From assembly GCF_014650435.1 (NCBI RefSeq), contig NZ_BMUY01000006.1:248001-312000 (forward strand): 64,000 nucleotides of DNA, in the 5' to 3' direction. Of this stretch, positions 61,820 through 64,000 are shown piece after piece. The position numbers were made by a program, and so were the translations under genes. A model generated the notes under the pieces. It saw only the letters and a program-made list of their open reading frames with translations. It did no database searches and was not told the DNA's origin. How positions within the stretch are numbered: position 1 is the stretch's first letter; the number at the start of each line of letters is the position of its first letter. The stretch comes from Streptomyces tendae. Lineage in GTDB: Bacteria; Actinomycetota; Actinomycetes; Streptomycetales; Streptomycetaceae.

Positions 61820-63709
61820 TCAGCCGCCCGTGCCCGCCCCGGCCGCCCCGTCCACCCGGTCCAGGGGCAGGTGCAGGACGGTGCTCGCGAGCGCGGCGGG
61901 CGGCGCACCCGCCGCGATCTCCGCGTCCGTCAGGGCCCGGTTCCACACCCGCACGTCGTCGACGGCGCCGGTGAACCGGGCCCGTCCGTCCACCCGTTCA
62001 CCGACGTGCACGCCGAAGGGCGAGTTCCGGCTGACCGAACCCGGTACGTCCGCCGCGTCCGCCGCGGCCGCACCGTCGAGGAACAGCGTGATCCTGCCCC
62101 CGCCGCGGCGCAGCGCCAGACGGTGCCACCGCCCGTCGTTGTGGGCCCCGTCGGCGCGCACCCACGCCGAGCGCGGTGCCGCCGCGCCGTCGCGCGTGGT
62201 GATCAGCCCCTGTACCCGCCCGTTGCCGGGCTCGGCGCGCAGCCACACCTGGGGCTGCGTCGTGCCGACCCCGCCCATCCACAGCAGCGGCTGCTCCCCG
62301 CCGGACGCCGAGTAGCGGAACCACAGCGCCGCCGTGAAGTCCCCCTCCCCGAGCGCCAGCCGCTCGTCGTAGGGCAGTCGTACGGCGTCGTCGGCGCCGT
62401 CGAGGGCGAGCGCGCCGCCCACCGCGCCGTCCGTCGTCCCGGCACCGCCGAGCACGGCCGCGGGCGCGGCACCGGGGGCGAGATCGGGGCTGGTGGGGTC
62501 GGCGGGCCGGCGCGGCGCGAGCCAGTCCTCGGTGAAGCGGGCGAAGCGGATCTCGTCCCGGGCGTCGGACGCCCCGCCCTCGTACAGCAGGCCCACGGCG
62601 GCGTCGTCGACGGACACCAGGTCCGAGTAGCCCGACCAGTCCCGGGTGACGAGCGTGCCGCGGTCCACGCTGTCCCAGGTCGCGCCGCCGTCCCAGGAGG
62701 AGCGGACCGTCATCGTCCGGCGGCGGTCGGGGTCGGCCGGTACGGACAGCAGGGTGCGGTCGCCGAGGCGCAGCACCGCGCCCTGCACCTGCGGGGCGTA
62801 CAGGTCCGGCAGCGCCCGGAACGGGGCCGCGAAGGTGTCGCCGCCGTCCCGGCTGAGCGCCTGGGTGCGGTGGCCGAGGTCGGTGCCGTTCTCCTCCCGG
62901 CCGCTGACCAGGAGCGCACCGTCGGCGCGTTCGGTGAGGGTCAGTTCGGAGGGCTTCTGCCGGAAGGTGCCGTCGGCGGCGACGGGCCAGGTGTCGGTGG
63001 CGCCGGTCCTCCAGTGCTCGCCGCCGTCGTCGCTGACCACGAGGGCCGCGTGGTTGGCGGTGATCCGGGTGCCGTCCCAGGTCTCGGCGTTGACGCCGAC
63101 GACGAGCCGGCCGGGGTGGGCGCCGCCGGTGAGCTGGACGCCGTGCACGGGGCCGGTGGCGTACCAGGAGTTCCAGTCGGGCGGGAGGATCTCGGGGCTC
63201 AGGTCGCGGGGCGCGGACCAGGTGCGGCCGTCGTCGTCGCTGTGCTGGAGGTGCGGCGTGCGGGCGCAGGGCACCGCGCAGTTGGCGCCGTCCGTGCGGC
63301 CCGCGTTGTACGTCTCCAGCAGTAGGACGCGGCCGGTGGCACGGTCGACGACCGGGGCCGGGTTGCCGTGGGTGTCGCCGCCGCCGTCGTTGACGACCTG
63401 CAGCGGGCCCCAGGTGCGTCCGCCGTCGGTGGAGCGCTTGAGGACGACGTCGATGTCACCGGCGTCCCCGCAGTCGAGGACGCGGCCCTCGGCGAAGGCG
63501 AGCAGGGTGCCGTCCGTGGTGCGCACGATCGCCGGGATGCGGAAGCAGGCGTACCCGCCGGGGTCGCGGGCCGCGTCGAAGAGCACCTGCTCCTCGAACG
63601 CGGGTGCGCGGTCGCCGGGTCCCGCGTGTGCCGGGAAGGGAGAGGACGCGGCGAGCGCGCAGGACGTGGCGAGCGCGAGCCAGAAGGGACGGCGGGTTCG
63701 AGGGGGCAT
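61820..63709 (-). CDS. Secreted sialidase (GH33) with concanavalin-type lectin domain
   Basis: 629 residues from ATG at 63709. Signal peptide MPPRTRRPFWLALATSCALA. Sialidase propeller about residues 40-420: FRIP motif YACFRIPAIVRTTDGTLLAF, Asp boxes such as KRSTDGGRTWGPL, HSDDDGRTWSAP and SSWDGGATWDSV, and catalytic Tyr region VGLLYEGGA. About residues 440-629 is a LamG/concanavalin A-like domain (GGALALDGADDAVRLPYDER, FTAALWFRYSASGG, DDVRVWNRALTDAEI). It would release sialic acid or a related glycan unit. Confidence 0.94.
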   Translation of the reverse strand: MPPRTRRPFWLALATSCALAASSPFPAHAGPGDRAPAFEEQVLFDAARDPGGYACFRIPAIVRTTDGTLLAFAEGRVLDCGDAGDIDVVLKRSTDGGRTWGPLQVVNDGGGDTHGNPAPVVDRATGRVLLLETYNAGRTDGANCAVPCARTPHLQHSDDDGRTWSAPRDLSPEILPPDWNSWYATGPVHGVQLTGGAHPGRLVVGVNAETWDGTRITANHAALVVSDDGGEHWRTGATDTWPVAADGTFRQKPSELTLTERADGALLVSGREENGTDLGHRTQALSRDGGDTFAAPFRALPDLYAPQVQGAVLRLGDRTLLSVPADPDRRRTMTVRSSWDGGATWDSVDRGTLVTRDWSGYSDLVSVDDAAVGLLYEGGASDARDEIRFARFTEDWLAPRRPADPTSPDLAPGAAPAAVLGGAGTTDGAVGGALALDGADDAVRLPYDERLALGEGDFTAALWFRYSASGGEQPLLWMGGVGTTQPQVWLRAEPGNGRVQGLITTRDGAAAPRSAWVRADGAHNDGRWHRLALRRGGGRITLFLDGAAAADAADVPGSVSRNSPFGVHVGERVDGRARFTGAVDDVRVWNRALTDAEIAAGAPPAALASTVLHLPLDRVDGAAGAGTGG

Positions 63710-63907
63710 GGCGCGGTCTGCCCTTCGGGCGGCTGGTGGAGGGGACCCTTTCGTCCGGACATCAGTACAAGAGACACCTTGTGTCCGCGGGGACCGCGCA
63801 GTCCCCCGCGTGTCGGACACCGACGCGGTCGAGGCGGGGCCCCCGGGGCGCAGGGGGCGCTCCCCGCCCGGCAGGGGCCCCGCCGCCGTGCAGCGGGGAG
63901 GGTGGGG

Positions 63908-64000
63908 TCAGCCCTGGGCGGCCGCGGCCCGCAGGGCGACTCGCTCCTCACCCGCGTACACGTTCATGGAGCTGCCGCGCAGGAAGCCCACCAGCGTCAG
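63908..64000 (-). CDS. fdhD: FdhD formate dehydrogenase accessory sulfurtransferase (C-terminal end, 5' part outside window)
   Basis: 30 codons on the minus strand: LTLVGFLRGSSMNVYAGEER then VALRAAAAQG. The TLVGFLRG.SMNVY segment is the C-terminal signature of FdhD, which passes sulfur to molybdenum-cofactor enzymes such as formate dehydrogenase. The gene runs out of the window. No FDH gene is visible here. Confidence 0.8.
   Translation of the reverse strand: MTLVGFLRGSSMNVYAGEERVALRAAAAQG

Overview
High-GC DNA with GTG/TTG starts, ATGA/GTGA stop-start overlaps and a gas-vesicle operon, SigB-type sigma factor, Nar operon and CebR-type cellulase boxes point to a Streptomyces chromosome (interior, not plasmid or phage). 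From memory, the gene order (gvp, UvrA-like, sigma factor, narGHJI, cellulases) recalls the S. coelicolor segment that holds its second gvp cluster and a nar operon; I could not check this.

Layout. 1-1972: distal half of a gas-vesicle operon (GvpZ-like end, gvpJ, gvpL, gvpS, gvpK) closed by a hairpin. 2.0-9.1 kb: stress-flavoured genes: tiny hydrophobic protein, methyltransferase, PAP2-diacylglycerol-kinase fusion, ABC-F ATPase, BaeRF-type protein, DUF6158, DJ-1/PfpI and DUF2795-like proteins. 9.2-14.9 kb: UvrA2-like ATPase, AraC regulator with a repeat tail plus VOC protein, SigB-family sigma factor behind a hairpin-rich leader, and a wall-anchored-looking secreted protein. 14.9-20 kb: 18-bp repeat array, aminotransferase-like protein without the usual PLP lysine, coupled to a metallo-beta-lactamase (MBL) hydrolase; a second MBL-DedA pair; a small resolvase-like protein. 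20-29.9 kb: holin-like/phosphodiesterase fusion, amino-acid permease, MoxR ATPase coupled to a VWA/metallopeptidase protein, OsmC, a secreted repeat protein and a SigE-type sigma/membrane protein pair. 29.9-36.4 kb: narGHJI respiratory nitrate reductase on the minus strand. 36.6-40.9 kb: DUF574 methyltransferase with an Scr1-type regulator, small membrane protein, MmyB-type regulator, pterin dehydratase, methyltransferase. 41-52.3 kb: secreted plant-polysaccharide enzymes: PL11 rhamnogalacturonan lyase, GH74 xyloglucanase, GH48 and GH6 cellulases with CBM2 modules; the divergent GH48/GH6 promoter region has two CebR-type boxes and a short upstream ORF with a TTA codon. 52.3-64 kb: His-rich methyltransferase, SDR, aldo/keto reductase, fatty-acyl-CoA ligase, MFS exporter with Lrp regulator, LysR regulator with a SBF-like transporter, secreted sialidase, and the C-terminal end of FdhD.

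No tRNA, rRNA, CRISPR array, insertion sequence or prophage was seen. The least conventional loci are the aminotransferase-like/MBL pair with its repeat array, the MoxR/VWA-peptidase pair, and the leader ORF of the GH6 cellulase.
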